Of a DNA stretch of 64,000 bases, positions 1 to 12,024 are shown one piece after another. This DNA comes from Populus alba (taxonomy: Eukaryota > Streptophyta > Magnoliopsida > Malpighiales > Salicaceae): NCBI RefSeq assembly GCF_005239225.2, contig NC_133294.1:17125631-17189630 (forward strand). The letters are read 5' to 3'. Under the pieces are notes generated by a model, which saw nothing but the letters and a program-made list of their open reading frames with translations, did no database searches and was not told where the DNA came from. The stretch's first letter is position 1; the number at the start of each line of letters is the position of its first letter. The position numbers and the translations under genes were made by a program.

Positions 1-1167
1 CAAGAATATATAAGTATTCAGAAAATAAAGCAACAATATATAAATATTCAAGAAATTAACTAGATTGCTACTCATCATATATCAAATTGTACATAATTAT
101 TTACATTACATGCATATTAAAGATTATCTCACTCCACTCGAAATAATAGAAATAAAAAGAATATTATATATATGAAAGACCCGAAAAAAAAACTATTAAA
201 GGATCGTTACGAGAACCGTACAATAAATTTACGAAATGTGCTAAAAACACAACAAAATTTAAAAGATTCCAATGCATGAAACAAAAACCAGGTTTAGTCT
301 CCTATGTTTAGGACTAAAACGATAATTTTTTCAAAATAAGGACCAAAAACATAATTTTATCAAAAATTAGAGGGACGCAAATTGTTACATACATAATCAT
401 ACTGAAAATTTCACCTATAAACCATCCTTGGTTCAGTCCAAAACACAACCAAAAGACCGAAATGTAATTTTTTAAAATTTCATGGACTAAAATGTAAAAT
501 TCCCAAAATTAAGGGAATCAAATTGAAAATATTCCAAATCAATTATCAGACCGAGATTCATCATCCTTAACCTCATAACAACACTGCTCAGAATCTCAAA
601 ATACATTTAAGGGTCAAATTATAATTTTTTTTCTAAAGTTTAGGGACTAAATTATAATTTTTTATAAATCAATGACCAAAATAAAATTTCATCATCTTCA
701 ACCTCAAGACCATTCTGTCCAGATTTTCTAGAAGGGTTGAAATGAATTTCTTAACACATAAAAATCAATTTAAACAAATCAACTCACAAATGTTTATTTT
801 TAACAACACACTTAAAATCCATTACTTGACTTTAAACCTCTAATAATCATGAATCAATCTTTAACAATATAAACTTTAAATCCTTATTTACCCTAATTTC
901 TTCTTTAATTCTTCCATAAACAAATCATAATCAAAAGTAACATGAGAGAGAACCACTTGCTACTTCCACCTTTTTTGAACCTAAAAACTCAATATCAAAA
1001 ACTAAAATCCTTGGTTTGATAAGGGGAGGGTCACAACATCCACAAGAATAAGAATTAGAGGAGAGAAAAAAGATTCTCTTACAACTTTTTTCTTATATAT
1101 TTAGGTTAACTTAAGTTGGGTTTAAGCTGGCTTGGGCTTGGATTTGAGCCAAAAGTTGGGTTTTACA
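1..1167 (-). mobile_element. 3' LTR of a decayed Ty3/gypsy element (runs off the window)
   Basis: Read on the - strand this begins near position 1167 with TGTAAAA, just after the end of the integrase/chromodomain remnant, and runs to the window edge. It carries the same internal motifs (TTTAGTCCCTAAA, GATTCTGGACAGAAT, GGTTGAAGATGA) as the LTRs at 49610 and 59979, so it belongs to the same family. The far end lies outside the window, so length and target duplication cannot be read. Confidence 0.6.
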
Positions 1168-4100
1168 ATACTTTCCATGTTAAACAAAATTCATCCTTGA
1201 ATTTAAACTTTAAGAACCGAAATCTTACCATCAAGTTCAAACAAGTATGGATACTTGTTGAGAATTTCCTCCTCAAGCTCCCACATCACTTCTTCGTGCT
1301 GGTGTCTGCTCCACACAACCTTAACCGATATGATTTCCTTCGATCGAAGTTTTCCACCTTATCGATCCATTATTTCCATCGGATGAACTTCGTATGACAT
1401 ATCTTCCCTCAACTCAACTGGTTGAACTTCCAGCACATGAAATGAATCAGAAAAATACTTCCTTAACATCAAAACATGGAACACTAGATGCATTGAGGAT
1501 AGATTAGGCAGCAAGGCAAGCCAATATGCCACTGCCTCTACTTTTTCCAACGATTCTCAAAGGGTCCTATAAACCTTGGAATCAACTAACCTTTTCTTCC
1601 CAAATTTGAATATTCCTTTAGTTAGGGAAACTTTTAGAACACGTTGTCACCCATTGAAAATTCTAGATTATACCTCTCTATTTGTATAATTCTTTTGCCT
1701 ATTCTGAGTTGTTTAAAACTTATCTCGGATCACCTTAATCTAATCTAAAGTAATATGTATTAACTTGGGACCCTTTAATCTCCTCTCACCAACCTTATAC
1801 CAACATACATGTGATCCACACTTCCAGCCATATAAAGTCTCATAAGAACCTATATCAATGCTCGCCTAATAACTATTGTTATGTGCAAACTCCACCAAAG
1901 ACAAATACTTGCTTCATCTGACACCAAATTCAATCACACAAACTCTTAACATATCCTCTAGAATTTGTATAATTCTCTTGGACTGTCCTAAGGTCAGAGG
2001 ATGAAAAGTAGTACTTAACTGAGCGTTAGTCCCAAAAGCTTCTGAAACTTCACCCAAAACTTAGAAGTGAATTGTGGATCTCTTCCAGACACAATTAAGA
2101 TCGGGCACACATACAACCTTATGATCTCAAATTAATATAGAATTTCTGCTAGTTTTAGCAAACCCATAAGTCACCTTTACTAGCCAAGAAATAAGCTGAC
2201 TTGGTCAAACAATCAACTACCTACCCAAATCAAATCGTAGCCCTATTAACTTTGAGGGAAAACGCTAGCACAAAGTCCATAGTGGATCTCTCTCATTTTC
2301 CAATTTAGGAATCAACAATGGCTGCAAAAGCCTTGTGTGGTTTCTAATGCTCACCATTAACCCTTTAACAAGTCAAGCATCGAGATACCAAACTCGGCAA
2401 TGTCCTCTTTATACCATTTCCACCATTATCACTCTCTCAAGCCTCTATACATCTTGTTAGAACCAGGATGTATGGTATAGGTAGTTTGGTGTGCTATCCA
2501 TCATCAACATCTTTTTCAAATTCAATACACAACCCTGGAACCAAATTCAAACGCCATCCTTATAGATAATAAAACCCGGAGCTCTCCCTTAACTCCAATT
2601 CATCTCAATTTGCAAGGTATATCATCCTTCTATTTTAGTTACTTTTAATCTAGTCTATCAAGTTTGACTTAACCTGAAAATAGCAAAAAAAAGGCTCTTG
2701 ATTCATAAATCTCAAATTGACAACCTTCATCTAATAACCCTGTGTAACTCTTTAATCAAGGGTCTCCTCATCTCATGAATATTGAGCCAAAACTACCCAT
2801 AGATTTTCTGCTCAAGGCATCAACAAATAACATTCACCTTGTCCGGGTGATACTAAATCGTGCAATTATAATCACTTGACAGTTCTATCCAACTTCTATG
2901 TCTCAAATTCAGATCCTTCTACTAAAAGATATACTAAAGACTCTTATGATATGAAAATCTCATATGTATCCCCATACAAGTAGTGTCTCCAAATCTTAAG
3001 GGCAAACACTATTGCAACTATCTTCAAATCATGAGTGGGGTAATTTTGCTTCATGTTTCAACTTTTCGAGGCGAAGTAATCACATTAATCATTCTGCATC
3101 AAAACATAGCCCAAACCATTCTTGCATACATCACAGTACACGATAAAACTACCAAACCTTAAAGGTATGTCAAAATTAAAAGCTGTTAATAAACCTTTCC
3201 TTTAACTCTAGGAAAACTCTTCTTATATTTTTCTAACCATTGAAAACTTGACATTTTTTTCTGTGTCCCCTTTAGTCGAATGGAGCAGTAATTCATTAAA
3301 AGTTCTCTACGAATCTCCTGTAGTAATCCTGTTTAAAACCCCAGGCAAACTCAATCTCAGATACCGTAATCAGTTTTAGGCCACTACTTAACTGTCTCCA
3401 TTTTTTGTGGATCAACCTCTATCCTATTTCTAGACACTACATGTCCCAGAAACCCAACACTCTCTAAACCAAAACTCAACTCTTGTGAGAAACTTTCCAT
3501 AAAACTAATGATCTCTTAAAGTTTGAAGCACCCAATCTCAAATGCTCTTCATGTTCCCTCTTCATTCCATTGAATAAACCAAGATACCATGCAATGAACA
3601 CAAATAACAAACTTATCAATAAACAACTTAAAAACTATGTCCATCATGGTCTATAAGGTCACTAGTGCATTCCTTAACCCAAAAAGACAACACTAAGAAC
3701 TCATAATGCTCATAATGAGTCCTATAAGTAGTTTTAGGAATATCCTCCTTCCTAATCCTCAAATGGTGATATCCTGAACGCAAATCAATCTTTGAGAAAC
3801 ATTGGCTGGGGCGGGACACTTCGAGGTGGGTAGTTTATTTGGGGTGGATGCCTCCTAAATAGTAACGGAGGTGTGCGAAGGTAAGCTCAAGTTAGGATTC
3901 TGCTCATGAGCGTAATGGTTAAGTCCGCCTGACTATGAGACTGACTGGTCGAACAGAGATGAAAGTCGGCTATAATAATGTGAGGGAGTGGATATCTATT
4001 TTTAAAAGTGACCTTGTTCAAGTACCTATAGTCTATACACATCCTCATCGACCCATCCTTCTTCTTTACAAATAAAACAAGTGTTCCACATGGAGACACG

Positions 4101-6003
4101 CTATGATAGATAAAACCTCTTATCCAACAAATCTTGAATCTGATCTTTTAAATCTTTTAATTCTATTAGTGTCATCATATAAGCTACTATAGATATTGGT
4201 TTTGTTCCCGAAACTAGATCAATATAGAATTCAATCTCCCTATTAGGAGGTAGTCCAGGTAAATCATAGGGAAAAACATCGATGAATTCCTTAACCATCA
4301 AAACTTATTCCATCCTTAGGAGGTTTCATGCTCACATCTCGCACATAAGCCGAAAAAAAAAACCTTTGCATACCCTTTTGTTACTATTCCTTCTCGTGAT
4401 GGCCAAGAGAATACTCAATGGAGATGATAACCTATCTCCATGAAAAGCAAACTTTATCTCCTCATCAAGCTTGAAAGCCAATGTCTTATTCCAACAATCA
4501 ATTGAGGCATGATGCCTTGACAACCAATCTATACCTAATATCACATGAAAGCCTACTATTTTTAAAATTAACAAATCACCCGATAGCTTTCTACATTGCA
4601 CTTCAACCTCACAATCAACACAAATATATTCCCCAAACATAACCTCATCTTAAAAGATAGCCACACAAAGGACTCTCTAACAAAATGGGTTATTTAGTAA
4701 ACCTTCAAGCAAAATATGACGACACAAAAGAATGAGTTACCTTTATATCAAACAAAACTCTAGCCTCAAAAGAACATATTGAAGTGTACCTGAGATAACA
4801 GTGTTGGATGTTTGGGCATTCTTCTAAGTAAGGACAAAAACTTGTGCTTGTCTCTGAATATTTGGTGCAAAACCTCTACCACCTACTCCACGGCCCTACT
4901 AGTTGCGCCCACCAGCTCCACAACCACCTTGAAACATAAAATGGCTAATGATTGAGTTTGAGCAGGAGATGCAACTGATACAAATACACCAGGCGTGGAC
5001 AACCGCCTGTTTGGACAATCCCTCAATAAGTGATTAGTTTGTCCGCAACTGAAACAAAGCTCTATCTACCTAATAATGAACTGTGGCATAATGCCTAGAT
5101 CCATAAGACTGACATTAAGGCCTCCTATCTAAACCTTATGGTGTTAACTGAACAATACTTTGACTCTGACTCTAGCACCTCCACTTATACTATGTCTATT
5201 ATTTCCCTTGACAATACCTTTATGAGAAATTCTTGGACTGTCTAAACTGGCCTTATCAACCTCCATGTTCGCTATTAGGACCTATATCAGACCATTGCTG
5301 GAAAAAAAACTAATTTGCCACCTTGGGGCCTTTTGGTCGAACCCACTGATAATTCATCCTCTAACTCTTGTACCACAATAGCTCGGGCATGATCCACTAT
5401 GGTCGGGTACATCTTAAACTCATGAGCCCTAATAACTTTGAATAGGTAGTTATTAAGATTCTGAACAAACCTCTTGATCTCCCTCTCCTTAGTTGGTACC
5501 AAATACCTAGTAAATCTGGACGGCTGTTTGAACTCCATTTTATATGTTATCACAATCAAGTCACCCTAAACCAACTTCTCAAATTCATATGATATGGCAT
5601 CCCTCACACTTTTCGGCAAAAAACACTCCAAAAACATTTTAGAACTCCTTTCATGCCATCAGTGGAGAACTAACTGCCCTTTCACTCCTCTTAGATTTAT
5701 ACCAGTTCATAACCACCTTTTGCACCTCTCATTCCTAAGTTGAGCAATAGAAATGTCCTTCTAATCATTACCGTCATGGTTGGTATTAACTACATATCTA
5801 ACTCTCAGCATATTTCATAAAAGAACTCATGTATATCAACATAACTATAAAAGAGTTTTAAGAATGACATAGCAAACACAACATTGAAGAATTATAAAAG
5901 GAATAACATCAAGACAAGATAGATCTTAAGCTCCATATATTACAGGGGTTTTAACAAAAACTAATTACGAGGTTTTATCAAAACTAGGCTCTAATACCAC
6001 CTT
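1168..6003 (-). mobile_element. Internal region of decayed Ty3/gypsy retrotransposon, gag-pol remnants
   Basis: On the - strand, pieces appear in normal gypsy order: a Gag piece (5287-5559), the protease region (4332-4640 and just upstream, where the Asp-Thr-Gly active site is no longer readable), reverse transcriptase pieces (4101-4301, 3887-4099, 3628-3819, including the [11 protein letters not shown] motif) and the integrase C-terminus with chromodomain-like end (about 1240-1550). Stops and frame changes separate all of them, so no protein is made. The primer-binding site TGGTATTAGAGC, complementary to initiator Met tRNA, lies at 5988-5999. An unrelated rRNA segment interrupts the reverse transcriptase at 3811-3975. 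This is an old, inactive copy. Confidence 0.8.
3811..3975 (+). rRNA. Fragment of bacterial-type (organelle-like) 23S/LSU rRNA, non-functional insert
   Basis: The + strand matches the conserved part of domain V of large-subunit rRNA corresponding roughly to E. coli 2200-2420. Hallmarks in order are GGTGGGTAGTTT, TGCCTCCTAAA, AGTAACGGAGG, GCGAAGG, GAGCGTAATGG, TCGAACAGAGA and GAAAGTCGGC. The variable parts look more like a mitochondrial or alpha-proteobacterial sequence than a plastid one, but this is judged from memory. It is only about 165 bp, has no rRNA neighbours and sits inside a retrotransposon reverse transcriptase, so it is a transferred fragment rather than a gene. Confidence 0.75.
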
Positions 6004-6390
6004 TCTCACGACCCGAATATCGGGTCCATGACTGGCAACGTAAAAACAGTATTAAAAAGACATCCCACCTACACTAAGCCTCTTAACGAACATATAAAAA
6101 AAACATGTTATTTAAAATTATGTAACATTTCATAATCTTCAGAAATATTATATTATTTGAAACAAATGAAACCAAATAATAATTCAAAACTTCTCATTGG
6201 TAATTACAGCAAAAACATTAAACCATAATACTCATTACATTTTCAAAATCCAAACTTAATTAAAACAAGGTAATAGTGTAACATCTAAGACATTGAATTA
6301 AAACTAAAAGGAAAACCTTGCGAAACAAGCAAGGCATACAAACCAAAACTGAAAAAGCAGGAACACTCAACAAGCTCCACATGCTAACAG
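6004..6390 (-). mobile_element. Truncated 5' LTR of the left-edge gypsy element
   Basis: Adjacent to the primer-binding site, the - strand ends in CGGGTCGTGAGA, matching the ends GGGTCGTGACA (62016) and GGGTCGTGATA (51891) of other LTRs in the window. About 385 bp can be aligned by eye with the last part of the solo LTR at 59979-62016, including AATAATATAATATTTCTGAA. The upstream four-fifths of the LTR is missing beyond about 6390. Confidence 0.65.
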
Positions 6391-6504
6391 AAACATTTGA
6401 TATACCTATTTTGATATGATACATTTGATATACCTATTTTTTTCTATACTTGATTTATGTAACCATATTCACTTATCTTAAAATGAATATTAGCATGTAT
6501 TATA

Positions 6505-6930
6505 CACTACAAGATTTCATAGTTTTATTAACAGGCCGAATCTGTTGGTGTAAGATTCATACTCCATTGGTAAATTTTTTACCGACTAAATCATTGACGG
6601 GAAGTGTCTATCGGCATGCCTTTCATTGGTAATCCCACATTCCATCGCTAACTTTGTCGGTAAAAAAAAACTTGCTGATGGTTTTGCAAACGGAAAATGC
6701 GTGCAAAAAAAAAATTCCCGCTGGAAATATACCGATGGATTTATTCTATCGGTGATAGTGCCATATCCAATAAAAAAAATTTAGCTCTAGGTAAAATGCC
6801 GACAAACTCCATCCGTCCGTGAAGACGTCGATGATTATGGCATTTCTAGTAAATATTTTTCAACTCTCTATAAAATACCGATGGACTATATCCATCTGTA
6901 AATCCATCAATAGAGATTTTTAAATTTGTT
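6505..6930 (+). mobile_element. CACTA (En/Spm-like) transposon end fragment
   Basis: The fragment begins with CACTACAAGA, the usual terminal motif of plant CACTA transposons. It is followed by several forward and inverted subterminal repeats built on ACCGATGGA/TCCATCGGT (for example TTACCGACTAAA, TACCGATGGATTT, ATCGGTGATAG, TACCGATGGACTAT). No matching end (CTTGTAGTG) was found downstream and no transposase is present, so only one terminus remains. Confidence 0.6.
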
Positions 6931-7395
6931 TTTTAAAAAATTATTTAGAATAAATAATATAAAGCAAAGGGATTATTGGAAAAAGATGGAGAAATTAGCT
7001 TATCTTGCTATGAGAGAGCTTACAACTAGTTTCAATAGAACTTTAAACAATCATAGGAGTTCACCTTCAAAATCAAATTAATCTCCTATGATCTCTAAGA
7101 AGGTTGATTTATCCATGACTTCTTTTTCTTTGTACGGTTAAAAAAATAAAAGTTATTCCACACATAACAGTGCAAATCAAACATCTATTATGGATAGAAA
7201 AGAAAAAAAAAAACACTAGATTACCAAAGGCAGGTGGAACATCGAAGCAACACAATTAAAGTCCTGTTAATCATCACAAATCATTTTCTTATTATGTCTA
7301 GTTTCTGTTAAACTAGTCATTCATCTGATAACAAAAATGTAACTAAGATGAGAAAAAAAAATGTTTATCTAACACAGAAGTAGTTGAATATTTAC
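6931..7395. other. Noncoding stretch beyond the CACTA fragment
   Basis: AT-rich sequence between the CACTA fragment and the membrane exon of the leftmost kinase relic. Kinase exons 3-7 would be expected here on the - strand but none can be recognised. Confidence 0.5.
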
Positions 7396-8021
7396 CTATC
7401 TTTCTGCCAGACTTCCTCTTCCATAAAACGTACAAGGCAACTAAAACCAACAGAAGAACCGCTAAAATTGTTGAGGCCCAGAATATGATCAGTGTCACTT
7501 TGTCCATTGCACTGCTTTCTAGATGCATCCACAAGTAAGAAATAAGAATCATCAGTTTGTTTTTGAAATCAATTTGTGCTTCTAACTGACTAAACCACTT
7601 GGTCATTGCAGAGACTATCTTACAATCTTAGTTTAAGGTCTTGTTCCTATAAACAGAGGACCAGCTATCTAGTGTACCTGTAGTTCTCATTCTTTCGCAT
7701 TCAAAGAGGACCTAGTTTGTAGAGCCCAGCAAAAGCTTTCATATCATCGTTCACATGAGAGGTTGTCTTCCCAAACTGGGAAGGCATGTTAAAAATACAC
7801 CGACTACAAATACTTTGTACTGTCTCAGAGCAAAGTGACCTATAAATACTAAAATTTCAGGATGGTAAGTTTAATGCCTGTGTTCAGAAAAGAAAAGGGA
7901 ATATATCATCAAAGTTGATCTATGTGGGCACCCAAAAACAACTTTTAATAAATTTTCTTTGCCCATGTTAAATCATGGAGCATACACTCACTAGGACCAG
8001 CAAGGAAACGAAATAAAAGTA

Positions 8022-8123
8022 ACCAAAGCATGCATAAAGAAAGAATGCTATATCTTACATTGTGATTTTAGTACCAAAGCATGCATAAAGAAAGAATGAT
8101 GTATCTTACATTGTGATTTTAGT
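8022..8123. repeat. Two tandem copies of a 51-bp unit in an intron
   Basis: Units starting at 8022 and 8073 (ACCAAAGCATGCATAAAG...) differ at about two positions. They lie in intron 1 of the leftmost kinase relic. Confidence 0.85.
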
Positions 8124-9071
8124 ATCTAAAGCTTGCATGAGTGAATGCAAAGTTTATGCAAAGTCTGCTTTGTGTTAAGAACAAGAACACACCAAGTTCA
8201 GAAGCAGCCATCCGAACATACAGTTCATCCCCTCCGTAATTGAATTCTCTAACATCCAACAAGTCCCCAAACCACATCACGCAATCAATAAGTTCAGTTG
8301 CGGCATAAGCAACGCATAAGCAGTTCCTCAGACAAGCATCTGCACAGTTCTCCTGACTAGTTGTACTAGACTGCATAGCATATGAATTATCTGGCAACTT
8401 CAAGTTTGGAAACCTCATAAATCCCTCATTTGTGCTACAATTCAGTGGTTTTCTTGGCACACATCCGCTGGACCAATCCATTGAATACCATTCCTCTGTC
8501 ACCTTTGGCACAAACCCAGTTGGGCAATGGCAAATGGGCACCTGGTTTTCATTACAAATACCATTTGGACCACATCTTGAATATGCATCACAAAGATCTT
8601 TCTGCAAAGAGAACATTAGAAACCACTCATTGGATTTTTGGTTCCATGTGAAGTAATTAAGCATGCCAGAACTGTCAACATGGAACCGTGATATCATATT
8701 ATTATCGCTGTTGTCAAAGCTAAAGTATATGTAATTTGAGTTATAGATGAATATAGACTTGAATATCTGGTAACCTTTCATTTGAAGACCCCCTCCCAAC
8801 CTGAGACCATCCCACATGACACCATCCCATGGCCCGCTTCAATATACTATATCTGATCCTCTGTGAAGATGTACCTGTGGAAGCCCCTTGATATCCAATT
8901 TATAGGTATAAAGTCCTGCAGATGGATCTTGAAGACTTTTCCACGAAGTCAAGAACCAATTCTGGCCAGTTGTTAGGTCCCATCCTAGCTTCATGCCTGG
9001 TATCAAAGTATCACATGGATAATCAAAGCTCTGCCAGATATAGTTGTTTGAACTATCGTTACTGCCAATAT

Positions 9072-9474
9072 TGTTGGAGTTATGCCTTAAGTTGTTGCCT
9101 TTGTTTTATTTTAGTATTGTCTGTCTTTGTTATTTTAATTCTGCTGAAATAAAAGACTAGAGCTGGTCTTCACGACGTGAACTAGTCTTCAGGACGTGAA
9201 CTAGTCTTTAGGAGTCAGTTATGTTGTTAGCTGAACATGGTACATTTATGTTAGTGGTCATGTTAGTGGTCAGCTGAACGTGGCACATTGTAGTGCTACA
9301 AACCAGCAATTTCAGTTTGTTTCAAGTCTATTTAAACGTGTAAAGATTGCTGAAACAAGTAAGCAATCAACGATATTTTTCAGTTCAATAAAACAGTAAA
9401 AAACTTCCACTGTTCAAAGCAAAATCTGCATTCTGTTTTTCACTTCTTTTTTTCAATCTTTTCAAACTCTTTCA
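9072..9474 (+). repeat. 5' LTR of the copia element
   Basis: 403 bp, TG...CA ends. It differs from the 3' LTR by a 12-bp tandem duplication (GTTAGTGGTCAT) near 9250 and a few single-base changes. A TATA-like TCTATTTAAA lies near 9330. Three 19-bp direct repeats (9163-9218), two of them containing GACGTGAA, lie upstream in the U3 part and may act as an enhancer. Confidence 0.95.
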
Positions 9475-9506
9475 ATTGGTATCAGAGCAATTTTCTTGAA
9501 GGGCCT

Positions 9507-11987
9507 GTGATGGATTCTGAATCAAGTTTCACCCATATTTCTCCTTCAATCTTCAATGGAGAGAATTTTCAACTATGGGCAGTAAGAATGGAAACTCACC
9601 TAGAAGCCTTAGATTTGTGGGAAGCTGTTGAAGAGGATTATGAGGTGCCACCACTGCCTAATAATCCAACTATGACTCAGATCAAAAGTCATAAGGAGAG
9701 AAAGACCAAGAAATCGAAGGCGAAGGCATGTCTGTTTGTTGCTGTTTCCACAACCATTTTCACCAGGATCATGTCACTTCAATCAGCAAAGGATGTTTGG
9801 GATTACTTGAAGAAGGAATATGCAGGAGATGAAAGAATTCGTGGAATGCAAAGCTTAAACTTGATACGTGAATTTGAGCTGCAAAGGATGAAGGATTCTG
9901 AGACTATAAAGGAGTACTCAGACAAATTGATGGGGATTGCTAACAGAGTCAGGCTGCTGGGAACATCATTTGTAGATTCCAGAATTGTTGAAAAACTTCT
10001 GGTCACAGTACCAGAAAAGTATGAAGCTTCAATTACAACATTGGAGAATACTAAAGACCTGTCAAAAATTACATTGACAAAGTTGCTAAATGCCTTACAA
10101 GCTCAGGAGCAGAGAAGGCTTATGAGGCAGGATCATGCAATTGAAGGTGCTTTGCAAGCAAAATTTGCAGACTATGACAAGAAGAAGTTCTTCAGGAAGA
10201 ACGCAGCTTCAGGCAGCATTAAACCAAATCAAGGTTACAACAAAGGAAAATTTATTAAAAGGAATTTTCCACCTTGTCAACACTGCAACAAGAGTGGTCA
10301 CCCACCATTCAAATGCTGGAAGAGGCCTGACGCAAGGTGCAGCAAGTGCAATCAGCTAGGACATGAGGCAATAATCTGCAGATTCAAAAATCAAAAACAA
10401 GAAGAAGATGCTCAAGTCGCGAACCAAGATGATAAGGATCAGATGTTTGTGGCTGCATGCTTCTCGGTTCAAACCACCTCGGACCATTGGCTAATTGATA
10501 GTGGTTGCACCAACCACATGATTTTTGATAAAAGTCTTTTCCGAAATTTGCAGCCTACAGAAGCTGCAAAAGTCAGAATTGGAAATGGTGAATGCATTGA
10601 AGCGAAGGGAAAGGGAACAATTGCCATCACAACAAATTCAGGTACAAAAACAATTGCAGATGTTCTTTATGTGCCTAATATAGATCAGAATTTGTTGAGT
10701 GTGGGGCAATTAATTGAGAAAGGAATGAAGGTGATTTTTGAAAATCAACATTGCTGTATTTTTTATGCTGCTGGGTGTAAAATTCTACAAGTTAGAATGA
10801 AGAGCAAAAGTTTCTCGTTTCTGCCATTTGAGGAGGAGCATAATGCTTTCCCAACAAAACTCAATTATACTACATTATGGCACAAAAGGTTGGGGCACTG
10901 CCATCAACAAAGGATGCTTACCATGAAGAATTCTGAGGCTGTCAGAGGTATACCTTCATTTACTAAAATTACATTGAACTGTCATGCTTGTCAGTTTGGT
11001 AAGCAGAATAGAAAATCATTTCCGAGATCAACTTGGAGATCATCCCAAAAGCTGCAGCTGATTCATACCGATGTGGCTGGTCCTCTAAACACACCATCAT
11101 TAAATGGCAGTAAATATTACCTGCTGTTTATTGACGATTTCTCTCGAATGTGCTGGATTTATTTCATGAAATTCAAATCAGAGGTGGCTGGAATTTTCTG
11201 GAGATTCAAGAAGAATGTGGAGAATCAAAGCAACTGCAGAATTCAAGCAATTTGTTCAGACAATGGCAGAGAATACACATCAATAGAATTCAATCTTTAT
11301 TATGAAGAAGCAGGCATTGAGCATCAACTCACAGCCCCTTACACTCCAGAGCAGAATGGGGTTAGTGAGAGAAGAAATCGATACATAATAGAGATGGCTA
11401 GATGCATGCTACATGAGAAGAACTTGCCTAAAGTTTTTTGGGCAGAAGCTGTTAACACAGCAGTATTCCTGCAAAATCGTCTCCCAACAAAGCTTTTGAC
11501 AGAAAAAACTCCTTTTGAAGTGTGGTATAATTACAAACCCTCACTTAGTTTTCTTAAGGTTTTTGGCAGCACATGTTTTGTTCACATTCCACAGATTAAG
11601 AGGGACAAGCTGGACAAGAAGGCAATGCAAGGTATCTTTATTGGCTATAGCACAATTTCTAAAGCCTACAAAGTATACCTCTCTCAAACCCAGAAGATTA
11701 CAATTACACGGGATGTGCAGTTCCATGAAGACGACAAATGGAACTGGGATGAAACACAAGAGATCACGGTGCTTGATGATCAAATTATTACTCCCCTGCA
11801 AAATGAATCAATTGATGAATCACCAGTACGAGGCACCAGATCACTTGAAGAAATCAATCAAAAGAGCAATGTGGTTGTTTGTGAACTAGAAAATTATGAA
11901 GATGCGCAGATGAATCCAGCATGGCAGGAAGCAATGAAGGAGGAAATACACATGATTGAAAAAAAATCATACGTGGGAACTTGTTGA
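9507..11987 (+). CDS. Copia Gag-protease-integrase part of the polyprotein
   Basis: An 826-residue open frame begins 30 bp after the 5' LTR, at the first ATG past the primer-binding site. Gag (about 1-250) has the plant copia N-terminal domain with an FNGENFQLW motif and two CCHC zinc knuckles (about 257-300). The protease has the LIDSG active site (about 331). A GAG-pre-integrase segment with LWHKRLGH (about 455) precedes the integrase core with its Asp-Asp-Glu triad (HTDVAG, CSDNGREY, PEQNGVSERRNR). The frame closes early because of one extra base in an A run at about 11960-11967; without it the reading frame would continue into the reverse transcriptase. In an intact element this would be a particle protein and the enzymes for cDNA integration. 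Confidence 0.9.
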   Translation: MMDSESSFTHISPSIFNGENFQLWAVRMETHLEALDLWEAVEEDYEVPPLPNNPTMTQIKSHKERKTKKSKAKACLFVAVSTTIFTRIMSLQSAKDVWDYLKKEYAGDERIRGMQSLNLIREFELQRMKDSETIKEYSDKLMGIANRVRLLGTSFVDSRIVEKLLVTVPEKYEASITTLENTKDLSKITLTKLLNALQAQEQRRLMRQDHAIEGALQAKFADYDKKKFFRKNAASGSIKPNQGYNKGKFIKRNFPPCQHCNKSGHPPFKCWKRPDARCSKCNQLGHEAIICRFKNQKQEEDAQVANQDDKDQMFVAACFSVQTTSDHWLIDSGCTNHMIFDKSLFRNLQPTEAAKVRIGNGECIEAKGKGTIAITTNSGTKTIADVLYVPNIDQNLLSVGQLIEKGMKVIFENQHCCIFYAAGCKILQVRMKSKSFSFLPFEEEHNAFPTKLNYTTLWHKRLGHCHQQRMLTMKNSEAVRGIPSFTKITLNCHACQFGKQNRKSFPRSTWRSSQKLQLIHTDVAGPLNTPSLNGSKYYLLFIDDFSRMCWIYFMKFKSEVAGIFWRFKKNVENQSNCRIQAICSDNGREYTSIEFNLYYEEAGIEHQLTAPYTPEQNGVSERRNRYIIEMARCMLHEKNLPKVFWAEAVNTAVFLQNRLPTKLLTEKTPFEVWYNYKPSLSFLKVFGSTCFVHIPQIKRDKLDKKAMQGIFIGYSTISKAYKVYLSQTQKITITRDVQFHEDDKWNWDETQEITVLDDQIITPLQNESIDESPVRGTRSLEEINQKSNVVVCELENYEDAQMNPAWQEAMKEEIHMIEKKSYVGTC

Positions 11988-12024
11988 TCGACCTGCAGAC
12001 AAGAACATTATTGGCGTCAAGTGA

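Noticed and set aside
3887..4099. C-terminal part of this - strand open frame as reverse transcriptase.
   Set aside because: Only the part above about 3980 is reverse transcriptase; the rest is antisense of the rRNA insert.
9803..10006. Antisense open frames within the copia element (also at 11541, 12230, 12478 and 12885).
   Set aside because: Shadows of the coding strand; no domain of their own.
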